This document shows positions 14,303 to 22,087 of a stretch of 37,463 nt of DNA, piece after piece. The notes below the pieces were generated by a model. The model was not told where the DNA came from. It did no database searches and saw only the letters and a list, made by a program, of their open reading frames with translations. The position numbers and the translations under genes are program-made. Source of the stretch: an uncultured Alphaproteobacteria bacterium (GTDB lineage Bacteria > Pseudomonadota > Alphaproteobacteria > RF32 > CAG-239); contig CALXWH010000014.1 of assembly GCA_944392315.1 (NCBI GenBank), forward strand, positions 1 through 37,463, written 5' to 3'. Each line of letters begins with the position of its first letter. Positions within the stretch are counted from its first letter, which is position 1.

Positions 14303-15541
14303 TTATCCCTCAAACGTTTTTGCGATTTCTTTCATCCATTTGCTGATTTCTATATGTTGAGGGCAATGTCTTTCACACATCTTACAGCTTATGCAAGATG
14401 ATGCTTTACCATGTGTTTTGGTTAGATTGGCATAATACATCCGTTGCGCATTGAAAGGCTTATCTTTTCTTTCTTGTTTCTCAGCATTGTACAAAGCAAA
14501 ATAATCCGGTATTGCAATTTTCATTGGGCAAAATTCAATGCAATATTTGCAGGCAGTACAAGGAATCTGAACTGCCGCATGCATCGCTTTTACCGCTTCT
14601 TCTATGACTTTCATCTCTTTTTCATCAAGCGGCTTGAAATTCTGCATATATGAAGTGTTATCTTCCAGTTGTTCCATATTGCTCATTCCGCTTAAGACCA
14701 TCATCACACCATCTAAGCTGGCCGCATAGCGAATCGCCCACGATGCTACCGACATATTGGGTTCGGCTTGCTTAAATATCTTTTCCACGCTTTCAGGTAC
14801 GATTGCAAGACTGCCGCCTTTGACGGGCTCCATAACCACTACCGGCTTGTTATATTTCTGAGCAATTTCATAGCACCGGCGGGATTGTATGCCGACATTG
14901 TCCCAATCTATGTAATTGATTTGTAACTGTACAAAGTCTACATTCGGATTTTCCTTTAACACTTCTTCCAAAAGTTCCGGCTTATCGTGGAAAGAGAAAC
15001 CTATCTTTTTTATCTTTCCGGCCTTCTTCTTATTCTCAAGAAATTCAAATGTTTTATATTTACGCGCATTACCAATGGTGCCGGCGTTTACATTATGCAC
15101 CAAATAATAATCAAAATAGTCCAGCCCCGTTTTTTCTAACTGCTTATTAAAGATTTCCTCTTGGTCTTCCGGCTTTTTCAAATATCCTATCGGCATTTTG
15201 CTCGCAACCGTATATTTATCACGAGGATAACGTTCTACCAATGACTTTCTGATGGCTATTTCACTCTCATACCCCATATACATCCATGCTGTATCAAAAT
15301 ATGTAAATCCTCTTGCTAAAAAGGTATCTACCATCTTGTTTAGTTCTTCATAATCTATGGAGGTTTGGTCTTCTTTGTTTTTCAGAGGTAACCGCATAAA
15401 GCCGAAACCTAATTTGTTATGCGGATTTATCTCGGCTTTAACAGAATCTGATACGGCAATTTTTTCGGCAAATGTCAACTTCGGTAATGCTGACAGAGCA
15501 AACACCGCCAGTGTACTCATCAAAAATTCTCTTCTATTCAT
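14303..15541 (-). CDS. Tat-exported aldo/keto reductase with two [4Fe-4S] clusters
   Basis: 412 residues in three parts. Residues 1-25 are a twin-arginine signal (NRREFLM, hydrophobic stretch, LTFA). An aldo/keto reductase barrel follows with the tetrad Asp83 (FDTAW), Tyr88, Lys115 (VASKMP) and His149 (YLVHN). A C-terminal ferredoxin-like domain has [12 protein letters not shown] and [12 protein letters not shown], enough for two [4Fe-4S] clusters. AKR-ferredoxin fusions are typical of anaerobes. The Tat signal implies that the protein folds with its clusters in the cytoplasm and then works in the periplasm, where NAD(P)H is not available, so another electron donor or acceptor is likely (inference). 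It lies 127 bases downstream of the ubiquitin-autotransporter gene on the same strand. Substrate unknown. Confidence 0.9.
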   Translation of the reverse strand: MNRREFLMSTLAVFALSALPKLTFAEKIAVSDSVKAEINPHNKLGFGFMRLPLKNKEDQTSIDYEELNKMVDTFLARGFTYFDTAWMYMGYESEIAIRKSLVERYPRDKYTVASKMPIGYLKKPEDQEEIFNKQLEKTGLDYFDYYLVHNVNAGTIGNARKYKTFEFLENKKKAGKIKKIGFSFHDKPELLEEVLKENPNVDFVQLQINYIDWDNVGIQSRRCYEIAQKYNKPVVVMEPVKGGSLAIVPESVEKIFKQAEPNMSVASWAIRYAASLDGVMMVLSGMSNMEQLEDNTSYMQNFKPLDEKEMKVIEEAVKAMHAAVQIPCTACKYCIEFCPMKIAIPDYFALYNAEKQERKDKPFNAQRMYYANLTKTHGKASSCISCKMCERHCPQHIEISKWMKEIAKTFEG

Positions 15542-15668
15542 CAGAAACCTCCTCTCTATCTCTTTTATTTTTTATAGTATATTTTTTAGAGGGGGCTCTA
15601 AGTCAAGCGCTTTTTCTTTTTTTACTACAATAAATAATTTTGTAGCCACTCTTTCGGATGATAATCTT

Positions 15669-16823
15669 TTATAAGTTGTATTGGAAATTCAGCATAACCG
15701 CGTGCATATCGGCATTATTTCTCAGTTGTCCATAATATCCTAAGTAGGTTTTCCAGCTTTCTTGCTCTTTTAACTCTACACCGACATTAATTTCTGTTGC
15801 AAATCGTGATAAGCGCTTTTGTTCCAACTGTATAGGAATACTATATTGTGTTCCCCATAAATATCTTTGTGATGAAGAAAAATCATATAATCCTGAAAGT
15901 TTTACTTGCGGAACTAGTGTATATTTTTCATTTATTTGACATTCTTTTGCAGCTTTGATGCCCATAATACCAGTCAAGATATTTTCATCTTGTCCCTTAA
16001 TTGTGACATATTGCGCATTGTGGTAGTTATTGCTCCAGATATGCAAATATCTCATTCCAATTTCCGGTGTCAAGTACCCTATTTCATAACCGCTCATCAC
16101 CTGCGCGCCGATAGTTTGGAAATTATATTTTGAACCGTTCTCTTCATCAAATCGCGTATATCCATATGATAATATAGCATTTGTGTACCAAGCACTGGGT
16201 TTATATTCACCATATATGAACCCGCTATGTGTATTTGCGGCTGCTGAGGTTAATATCCCCTCTATATCATCATTTCGTAAATAACTATACCCTAATCCGA
16301 ACTTATACTTTTGCAAGCGTTTTTCATATCCCATTGTTAATCCTGACGTCGTGGCGTCTTGATACTGATTATGGGCTGCAATCGTATTAACCCATAGAGA
16401 AGAGTTGTTTTTTACATCTATTTGTTCACCACCGCCATAGGTGTTGATGCCACCAGTTGTTCTTGCCGCTATATTATTATATAAAATGGATGCATTTTGG
16501 ATAACAACATTCGTTGCATTAATATTTATGGGATCCGGCGTTTCTTTTTTAAGAACTAAATGAAGCGTGGAATCTTTCATAATACTATAGTCTTGCAGCG
16601 TATTTCCATCTTCTAGCACTTTTCCTGCAAAAATGAGTTGTTGTTTTTCCTCGGGGACATCTTCCTTATTTTTAATTTTTGCTTTTACATCTTCTATGCG
16701 GTCTGTGGGCTCAACTTCTAAAGTGATGTGTTTTCCGGTTAACGTTTTTATAAAAATTTGCATAGCCCAAGCGCTATTTGACCAAAGTATGACGCAAAGT
16801 ATGATACAGCAAAACTTTTTCAT
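15669..16823 (-). CDS. Secreted ubiquitin fused to an autotransporter beta-barrel
   Basis: 384 residues. Residues 1-20 are a signal peptide ending SAWA, so cleavage would leave Met21 as the new N-terminus. Residues 21-91 align without gaps to residues 1-71 of eukaryotic ubiquitin (hand count 52 of 71 identical). All seven lysines (K6, 11, 27, 29, 33, 48, 63) and the Leu8-Ile44-His68-Val70 patch are kept. The conjugation tail is not: after Leu71 the protein reads KKETPD instead of RLRGG. After a short linker (~92-140), residues ~141-384 form alternating strands like an autotransporter barrel: [34 protein letters not shown] and terminal MLNFQYNL. The passenger is thus ubiquitin itself, predicted to lie on the cell surface. 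AGGGGGAATAG precedes the ATG. Base composition is like the neighbours. No E1, E2, E3 or deubiquitinase gene is in the window. Confidence 0.93.
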   Translation of the reverse strand: MKKFCCIILCVILWSNSAWAMQIFIKTLTGKHITLEVEPTDRIEDVKAKIKNKEDVPEEKQQLIFAGKVLEDGNTLQDYSIMKDSTLHLVLKKETPDPININATNVVIQNASILYNNIAARTTGGINTYGGGEQIDVKNNSSLWVNTIAAHNQYQDATTSGLTMGYEKRLQKYKFGLGYSYLRNDDIEGILTSAAANTHSGFIYGEYKPSAWYTNAILSYGYTRFDEENGSKYNFQTIGAQVMSGYEIGYLTPEIGMRYLHIWSNNYHNAQYVTIKGQDENILTGIMGIKAAKECQINEKYTLVPQVKLSGLYDFSSSQRYLWGTQYSIPIQLEQKRLSRFATEINVGVELKEQESWKTYLGYYGQLRNNADMHAVMLNFQYNL

Positions 16824-16907
16824 CTATTCCCCCTATTTTGTTTTCCCCATAATGTAACACTTAATGGTTTTCTCTAATATGTTTTTGAAAAAAATCAATC
16901 TAACTTT

Positions 16908-16916
16908 TGATATACT
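16908..16916 (+). promoter_or_regulatory. Possible extended -10 promoter for the CNNM/CorC gene
   Basis: TGATATACT is an extended -10 box (TG-n-TATACT) about 125 bases before the start of the transporter gene. A TTGAAA lies upstream but at 20 bases, too far for a good -35. Confidence 0.35.
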
Positions 16917-17041
16917 GCACTTTTGTTCGTGTTAAAGGATGTTTTTCTTAAAAGGCAATAATTTCCTCTTCTTACCTTTTGTTTTTTAATTTAATTTTTA
17001 CACTCTATGCGATATTCTTGTTTTATACTGAAAGGATTTAT

Positions 17042-18355
17042 ATGTCTGATTTTACCGTTACAGAATTACTTTTGCTGCAACTCTTTTTAATTATTCTCAA
17101 TGCTGTTTTTGCTTGTGCCGAAATTGCCGTTATATCTATTAACGATACACGTCTTAAACGTTTGTCCGAATCCGGAGATAAACGTGCTCAGCGTTTAGTT
17201 TCTTTAACTTCGCAACCGGCTAAATTTTTAGCGACCATTCAGGTCGGCATCACCCTTGCCGGATTTCTTGGAAGTGCATTTGCTGCAGACAACTTTTCGG
17301 ATAGAGTTGTTGATTGGATGATTGCTCATGGTTCAACCATCTCTCCGGCGAAGTTGGATGTTTTAGCGGTTATCGGCATTACCTTAATCCTTTCTTATGT
17401 TACTCTTATTCTGGGAGAACTTGTCCCAAAACGTATTGCCATGCAGCATGCCGAAAAAATCGGACTTGCTATGTCGGGGATGATTTATGTTATTGCAAAA
17501 ATCTTTGCGCCTTTGGTGTGGTTGCTTACGGCCTCTACCAATCTTGTGCTTAAAAGTCTTGGGATTAATCCTGATGCTAATAAAGAAAATGTTACCGAAG
17601 AAGAAATTCGTATTATGATTGATGTCGGTAGCGAAAATGGTGCTATTGACGATATGGAAAAAGAAATTATCCATAATATTTTTGAATTTGATGATAAGAC
17701 TGCCGAAAGAGTTATGACGCACAGATTGGATATTTCTTTTCTTAATACCGAATCCTCTCTTGATGAGTGGGAAAAGAGTATGATTGCTTCGCGCTTTTCT
17801 GTTTATCCCGTTTGTGAAAAAAATATTGATGGTATTATCGGGACGCTTCATATCAAAGATTTCTTTAAATTTAAAAACGAAGGACGGCAGGCGGTTTTTC
17901 AAAAAGCGGTTAAACCGGCGCAGTTTATTCGCGGAACGCTGCCGATTGATGAATTGTTTGCGTTGATGCAAAAATCCAGGAATCATTTTGCTGTTGTGGT
18001 AGATGAATATGGCGGGGTGGAAGGTATTGTCACCATGAACGATTTATTGGAAGAAATTGTCGGGGAATTGGAAGATGACAACTCACTTCCTCCGGCTTCT
18101 CCCGATATCACCCCCAAAGATGAAAAGAGCTGGCTTGTTCTCGGTAATACACCTATTGAAGATGTGGAAGAATATTTTAATATTCATTTACCTGATGGTG
18201 ATTATGATACATTTGCCGGATTTGTCCTCTCTCTTTCCAACGAATTCCCTTCTGAAAAGAAGAATATTGTACTGACGTATCAAAATTTCTCATTTAAAAT
18301 CACTCGCTTAAACAAACGGAAAATTGAAGAAATCTTGGTTACTCTGAATGATTAA
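17042..18355 (+). CDS. CNNM/CorC-family membrane protein (hemolysin family)
   Basis: A 437-residue integral membrane protein of the CNNM/HlyC-CorC family, whose members are linked to Mg2+ (and Co2+) export. Domains in order: a DUF21 membrane region with three to four helices (~1-185, including LNAVFACAEIAVISIN and LILGELVPKRIAM), two CBS domains (~200-340, including TAERVMTHRLDI and VVVDEYGGVEGIVTMNDLLEEIVGEL), and a C-terminal CorC/HlyC domain (~355-437, DGDYDTFAGFVLSL). Upstream in-frame codons from 16979 exist, but AAAGGA stands just before the ATG at 17042 and the DUF21 region begins there. DUF4186 follows after 8 bases, so the two are likely co-transcribed. Confidence 0.9.
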   Translation: MSDFTVTELLLLQLFLIILNAVFACAEIAVISINDTRLKRLSESGDKRAQRLVSLTSQPAKFLATIQVGITLAGFLGSAFAADNFSDRVVDWMIAHGSTISPAKLDVLAVIGITLILSYVTLILGELVPKRIAMQHAEKIGLAMSGMIYVIAKIFAPLVWLLTASTNLVLKSLGINPDANKENVTEEEIRIMIDVGSENGAIDDMEKEIIHNIFEFDDKTAERVMTHRLDISFLNTESSLDEWEKSMIASRFSVYPVCEKNIDGIIGTLHIKDFFKFKNEGRQAVFQKAVKPAQFIRGTLPIDELFALMQKSRNHFAVVVDEYGGVEGIVTMNDLLEEIVGELEDDNSLPPASPDITPKDEKSWLVLGNTPIEDVEEYFNIHLPDGDYDTFAGFVLSLSNEFPSEKKNIVLTYQNFSFKITRLNKRKIEEILVTLND

Positions 18356-18363
18356 GGCTTATT

Positions 18364-18726
18364 ATGGATTACTCTCCTTTAGATAAATTCAAAAAATCTC
18401 CTTTTCGCAGTCGCTTTAAACTCTCTGCCGCCGATAAAAATTATATTGCAAAAAAAGGACTTGATACTATTCGTTGCCATGCTCAAGATTTTATTAAAAC
18501 AAGGTTAGCTCCGGCTTATATCTCCAACGATGGTAAACAAACCCCTATGCGCCATCATCCGGTGTTTATTGCTCAACACGCCACAGCCACTTGTTGCCAC
18601 GGGTGTTTAGCCAAATGGCATCACATTCCTGCTGGTAGTCAACTTTCTGAAGCACAGCAAGAGTATATAGTCAACCTTATCATGCTCTGGATAGAAAATC
18701 AGCTGAATTCGCCTCATAACCTTTAA
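18364..18726 (+). CDS. DUF4186 family protein
   Basis: 120 residues. The central block HPVFIAQHATATCCHGCLAKWHHIPAG is the hallmark of the DUF4186 family, a small, widely found bacterial family with no established role. The Cys-Cys-x-x-Cys and several His residues suggest metal binding (inference). No signal peptide, so cytoplasmic. AAGG stands a few bases before the ATG. It is close behind the CNNM gene and 47 bases ahead of the GtrA-like gene. Confidence 0.88.
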   Translation: MDYSPLDKFKKSPFRSRFKLSAADKNYIAKKGLDTIRCHAQDFIKTRLAPAYISNDGKQTPMRHHPVFIAQHATATCCHGCLAKWHHIPAGSQLSEAQQEYIVNLIMLWIENQLNSPHNL

Positions 18727-18773
18727 ATACGCGCAAATTTTATTATATTAATGTCTTGTGGAGGAGATTTATC

Positions 18774-19208
18774 TTGTTGCACACTTGGTTTGAAATTGAT
18801 GAAAAAGTACGCTTTGCGCTGCTTGCGACGCTTAATATGTCGTTGCGCTTTGTTTTGTTCGCTTTACTCTGTTTTTTATTTACAGCGCAACATTATCAAC
18901 TGATTTTAGCTATTACTTGGTTTTTGACTTCTTTCATTGCGTTTGCTTCTTATAAATTTTTGGTGTTTTCTGTGGAGGGAAATCACTTTCATCAATACAT
19001 AAAATCTGTTCTCATCTGGATTTTCAGCTATCTTATCAATGTCTTTATGCTTCAGTATTTGGTTGATGAATTAACCTGGTCGCCTTATGCGGCGCAGGCT
19101 CTTTCCATTGCCTTTTTGCTTATTACTAACTATTTACTTTTTAAGCATTTTGCTTTTCATCATCATCCGAAAACTTTTTGGGCTCGCGTCTTTGATATTT
19201 TTGATTAA
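18774..19208 (+). CDS. GtrA-like four-helix membrane protein
   Basis: About 144 residues with four predicted membrane helices (~20-40, 45-65, 80-100, 110-130), including the FLTSFIAFASYKFLVF and NYLLFKHFAF segments that mark GtrA-like proteins. These are small flippase-like or accessory proteins for lipid-linked sugars. There is no good ATG at the front. A GGAGGAG at 18760-18766 directs a TTG start at 18774 or 18777; an ATG at about 18838 would lose the first helix's start. The His-rich tail HFAFHHHPK is cytoplasmic. It is probably the third gene of the unit with the CNNM and DUF4186 genes. Partner glycosyltransferases are not adjacent. Confidence 0.7.
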   Translation: MLHTWFEIDEKVRFALLATLNMSLRFVLFALLCFLFTAQHYQLILAITWFLTSFIAFASYKFLVFSVEGNHFHQYIKSVLIWIFSYLINVFMLQYLVDELTWSPYAAQALSIAFLLITNYLLFKHFAFHHHPKTFWARVFDIFD

Positions 19209-19276
19209 AAAACCTTGCAGTCACTTAAAATTTGTGCTAAACTTGTCTTAAATAGAAAGTTACCGGGAGATTTACC

Positions 19277-20182
19277 ATGGAAAACTATGAATTACATAAT
19301 AAAACCGAAGCCGATCGCAGAGCTGCCTTAGAAGAAGCTTTAAAGCGTGTTCGTCCTGTTGTTTTAGGACATAACGAACCTGTGGGCAAACGCTTGGAAC
19401 ATTTTGCAAATCGTCCGGTTAATGAAGACTCTCTTAGTCATGATGCTCTGAAAAAAGAGAAAAAGCCGCTTTCTTTGGAAGAATTAGCGAAGAAAGGTGC
19501 TGAACTTGAGAAAAAAGCGGAAAAGGCCGGTATTGATTTGAAGTCTCCGGTTTCTTCTAAAGAAATTGAGGAAAAAGGTAAAGAAAAGGAAAAGGAAAAA
19601 GATAAAGACAAAGAGATGACTCCGGAAAAACAAGAGCAAAAGATGAAGGAGATGTTCTCTAAAGTTAATCTTCCGAGTGGATTGGAAATTCATCAAGAAG
19701 GACCAAGTTGGGTTCTTGTCAGCAAGGATGGTAAAGAACGCACCGATGTTACCGATGTTATGAACACGATTGATAAATATAATAAGAGTGTAGATGTCGC
19801 TAACGAAGAAAATAGAATGCAAAATGCTGCACAAAGCGGTGTGGATAAAGCGGCCGGTGAGCATGATAAAAATATGGAAGCTAAGGGTGTTGATGCTATC
19901 CATGATGACAAAGTAACTTCGGTTGAGCAAGCTCTGCCTTTGGTTAAAGATGTTGATGGTAATTCTGTCTTTAAACCGGAAGATGTGAAAGCTGTGGCTG
20001 AAACTGCGGTTAGCTTTGCCGAGGAAAAGGCTATGCTTGAAAAACTTAAGGATCCGAAAGCTCTGGAGCAAATGCGTAAACGTGAAAAAGATAATGAAGA
20101 CAAGGCTGAAGCTCGCCTTAAAGCTATGCAGATGTATAATTCGCGTCAGCAGGCTCGTGGCGGCAGAGAGATGGGACAATAA
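19277..20182 (+). CDS. Highly charged soluble protein, unknown
   Basis: 301 residues with almost no hydrophobic core: Lys, Glu, Asp, Ala and Gln dominate. There is a low-complexity Lys/Glu/Asp stretch (~95-115, KEKEKEKDKDKE type) and a central short ordered-looking block (LPSGLEIHQEGPSWVLVSKDGKERTDV, ~135-160). A long helical C-terminal half ends in a coiled-coil-like region and a Gln/Arg/Gly tail. No signal peptide. GGGAG precedes the ATG. The composition resembles the lysine-rich protein at 4822; I cannot show homology. I do not recognise a family; cytoplasmic scaffold or nucleoid-type roles are only possibilities. Confidence 0.75.
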   Translation: MENYELHNKTEADRRAALEEALKRVRPVVLGHNEPVGKRLEHFANRPVNEDSLSHDALKKEKKPLSLEELAKKGAELEKKAEKAGIDLKSPVSSKEIEEKGKEKEKEKDKDKEMTPEKQEQKMKEMFSKVNLPSGLEIHQEGPSWVLVSKDGKERTDVTDVMNTIDKYNKSVDVANEENRMQNAAQSGVDKAAGEHDKNMEAKGVDAIHDDKVTSVEQALPLVKDVDGNSVFKPEDVKAVAETAVSFAEEKAMLEKLKDPKALEQMRKREKDNEDKAEARLKAMQMYNSRQQARGGREMGQ

Positions 20183-20201
20183 AAAATATTCTTCCTTTTC
20201 T

Positions 20202-20232
20202 AAAAAGCTCATCATTACGATGGGCTTTTTAT
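20202..20232 (+). terminator. Rho-independent terminator
   Basis: AAAAAGCTCATC / GATGGGCTTTTT stem (one G-U), 5-base loop. It ends the 19277 gene. Confidence 0.85.
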
Positions 20233-20262
20233 TTTGGCTTTTTCCGCTCGTATTTTTAACAT

Positions 20263-20289
20263 AAAAAAAAGACCGGTGGTTAGCCGGTC
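20263..20289 (-). terminator. Rho-independent terminator of the 20345 gene
   Basis: On the minus strand: GACCGG / CCGGTC stem, 7-base loop, then T8. It lies about 55 bases after the stop codon. Confidence 0.88.
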
Positions 20290-20344
20290 CTTAATGTGTT
20301 TTTTTCAGTTTTTCTTTGTTAACAATGTCAATTCGGTTGGGGCA

Positions 20345-20833
20345 TCAAAGATAGTTGATTTCGTCGGTGTAGACGAGAGCGTCTACTTTGACATTATTTT
20401 CGTGAGCAAAGGCTTCTACCTTTGCACCGAAATGCGCTATCAGACAAATTACACTGACATTGCACCCTAACTCCTTCAGCTCTTCTACCTGTTCTTTGAG
20501 TTTCTTGCCACTGCGAAACGAATGTTTAATCAGTATTACATTTTCTGCCGGCATACGAAGCTGTTTGACTTGTTGCAAGTTTTCTGTCACCAGAGATTCT
20601 ATCTGCAAAGAACGCGCAAGCTCGTTAATGATTCCCCCAAGAGGATTCTTTTCTTCTCCTCTTTTGAATGAGGGAAAGACTATGCACACGTGCGGAATTT
20701 CCTGTACCTTCTTGAGTACCTGTTTTACTGCTTCACTGCGGAATTTCTTGTCTTTTGACAAGCTTTCCAGATCAATCTCAACGCCTTTTGCATTTCTTGT
20801 TGCGTACAAGGCGACAATTCTCTTTAATTCCAT
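20345..20833 (-). CDS. Phosphoribosyltransferase-like protein, degenerate
   Basis: 162 residues. The second half has the order of a type I phosphoribosyltransferase: strand VILI, a loop, helix GKKLKEQVEELKELG, strand VSVICLIAHF, helix, then VDALVYTDEI, which resembles the end of orotate phosphoribosyltransferases. The PRPP loop normally has two acidic residues followed by a TTG-like turn; here the stretch is ILIKHSFRSG, with Lys-His in place of the acids. It may bind a nucleotide without catalysis, or have lost activity. The first half (HVCIVFPSFKRGEEKNPLGG) would be the hood. A minus-strand TTGACA at 20907-20912 lies upstream as a candidate -35. Family call by pattern only. Confidence 0.5.
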   Translation of the reverse strand: MELKRIVALYATRNAKGVEIDLESLSKDKKFRSEAVKQVLKKVQEIPHVCIVFPSFKRGEEKNPLGGIINELARSLQIESLVTENLQQVKQLRMPAENVILIKHSFRSGKKLKEQVEELKELGCNVSVICLIAHFGAKVEAFAHENNVKVDALVYTDEINYL

Positions 20834-21314
20834 AATTGTAATGGTTTTAATTATTAAACATAGATTTATCTATCACGCCGCTTAATTTGACAGAAAATAT
20901 TTAGTTTGTCAAGTATTTTGTTAGTTTTTTTATAAAAAAAAGCAGGCGGGAAAATGGTTTGTTTTTTCCTGCCTGTTTTGAGCTTATAACAAAGCCTCCC
21001 TGCGTGCTTTTTATAATCTCACAATTCATAAAATTTTACACTGTTACGTGCCTCTTTATACCCTGATGTTAACCTTTAGAGTTACTCCGGTATAATAACA
21101 ATATTCTAGCCTGAGGAAGGCTAAAACGCCATTTAATATGGTATAATTGTATGTAAATAATTCTTACTTTTTCATTAATTACGACACCACAAAATTTTAC
21201 GTAACACAAGTAAAAAAAAGATTTATAAAAAACTATTTTTCAGTTATTTTTTTAAATAGCTGAATTGGTGATAAAATGTTTTTGTGAACCTGTTTAAAAA
21301 TCTTTCAAAAAAGT
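20834..21314. other. Intergenic region with terminator and inverted repeats
   Basis: It holds, left to right: TTGACA (20887-20892) / TGTCAA (20907-20912), which could be promoter elements; the minus-strand terminator 20934-20975; the hairpin TAGCCT / AGGCTA (21107-21123); and an AT-rich inverted repeat TCAGTTATTT / AAATAGCTGA (21240-21263) just after radC. No ORF is supported. About 340 bases lie between the radC stop and the terminator, so either a long 3' UTR or a separate minus-strand small RNA is present. Confidence 0.5.
20934..20975 (-). terminator. Strong minus-strand rho-independent terminator
   Basis: CAGGCGGGAAAA / TTTTCCTGCCTG (12 pairs, one non-Watson-Crick), followed on the minus strand by C and T8. 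It stops transcripts from the radC side. Confidence 0.8.
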
Positions 21315-22067
21315 TCATCTGCCATTTGGGGCTAAAATATATGGGGCTCTTTCGCGCATGCTAAAATAGCCGTTTGTGGTAATAACAATGTGGTCGTCAA
21401 GCTGTATCCCCACAACATTCAATGCTTCCGCCAATTGCTTGGTCATCTCTACATCTGCTTGTGACGGCGTACAATTTCCGGACGGATGATTGTGCGATAT
21501 GATAATAGACATAGCATTGTTCTTCAACGCACCGGCTACCACGTCACGTGGACTTATCAGTACCGCGTCAATTGTTCCTACTTGCTCTATACTTTGTGCA
21601 ATAAATTTACCGGCTTTGTTTAAATAAATTATCAGTAATCTTTCTTGATTGGAATAGCCGATACAACTGCGGCAATAATCTACTATCATCTCTTTGTTGG
21701 TGAGCATCGGCGCATCTTTATTTTCCAGATTTTCCCAACAAATTTTATTGCAACAAGCATGAATTAAACTAAACAAAACTGCCGTATTATTGCTGACTCC
21801 GCCTTTTTCTATTACATCATATGCCGGCGCTACCAAAACATTTGCTAAGTTCGTGTATTTGCGGATGAGCTCTTTGGCTATCGGTTTGACATCTTTTCGT
21901 GGAATCGCATATGTCAAAACTAATTCCAAAAGTTCGTAATCCGGCATACTCTTCCCTAAATCTGCCAGAAAGCGAGCTTTTAAACGTTGGCGATGACCGA
22001 TATAATCCGGCTCTTTTATTTCTTCTGTTTCTGTTTTTTTATTTTGGGGCTTTTTTCTATCGTCCAT
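21315..22067 (-). CDS. radC: RadC/JAB-domain protein
   Basis: 250 residues of the RadC family: an N-terminal helix-hairpin-helix-like part (GHRQRLKARFL, ELLELVLTYAIPRKDVKPIAKEL) and a C-terminal JAB/MPN metallo-domain with the JAMM residues in SHNHPSGNCTPSQAD and an upstream catalytic-type Glu (IEQVGTIDA). The cellular role of RadC is unsettled. JAB folds in eukaryotes cut ubiquitin, but RadC belongs to a separate bacterial lineage; presence in a window with a ubiquitin gene is probably coincidence. It starts 20 bases after map on the same strand, so the two form an operon, an arrangement I associate with Alphaproteobacteria. Confidence 0.93.
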   Translation of the reverse strand: MDDRKKPQNKKTETEEIKEPDYIGHRQRLKARFLADLGKSMPDYELLELVLTYAIPRKDVKPIAKELIRKYTNLANVLVAPAYDVIEKGGVSNNTAVLFSLIHACCNKICWENLENKDAPMLTNKEMIVDYCRSCIGYSNQERLLIIYLNKAGKFIAQSIEQVGTIDAVLISPRDVVAGALKNNAMSIIISHNHPSGNCTPSQADVEMTKQLAEALNVVGIQLDDHIVITTNGYFSMRERAPYILAPNGR

Positions 22068-22087
22068 CTTTGAAGTCCTTTATAACT

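Noticed and set aside
15669..16823. Ubiquitin gene as eukaryotic contamination
   Set aside because: The same frame carries a bacterial signal peptide, a strong Shine-Dalgarno sequence and an outer-membrane barrel, with composition like the neighbours; no intron or poly-ubiquitin repeat.
17384..17986. 200-codon minus-strand frame inside the CNNM gene
   Set aside because: Fully inside a confident gene on the other strand; Asn/Phe/Arg-rich shadow.
19484..20215. 243-codon minus-strand frame opposite the charged protein gene
   Set aside because: Phe/His/Ile-rich antisense of Lys/Glu codons; the plus strand has a good ribosome site and terminator.
21315..22067. RadC as a deubiquitinase partner of the ubiquitin gene
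   Set aside because: RadC is a general bacterial JAB family, sits in an operon with map and is 4.5 kb away; nothing links it to the ubiquitin gene.
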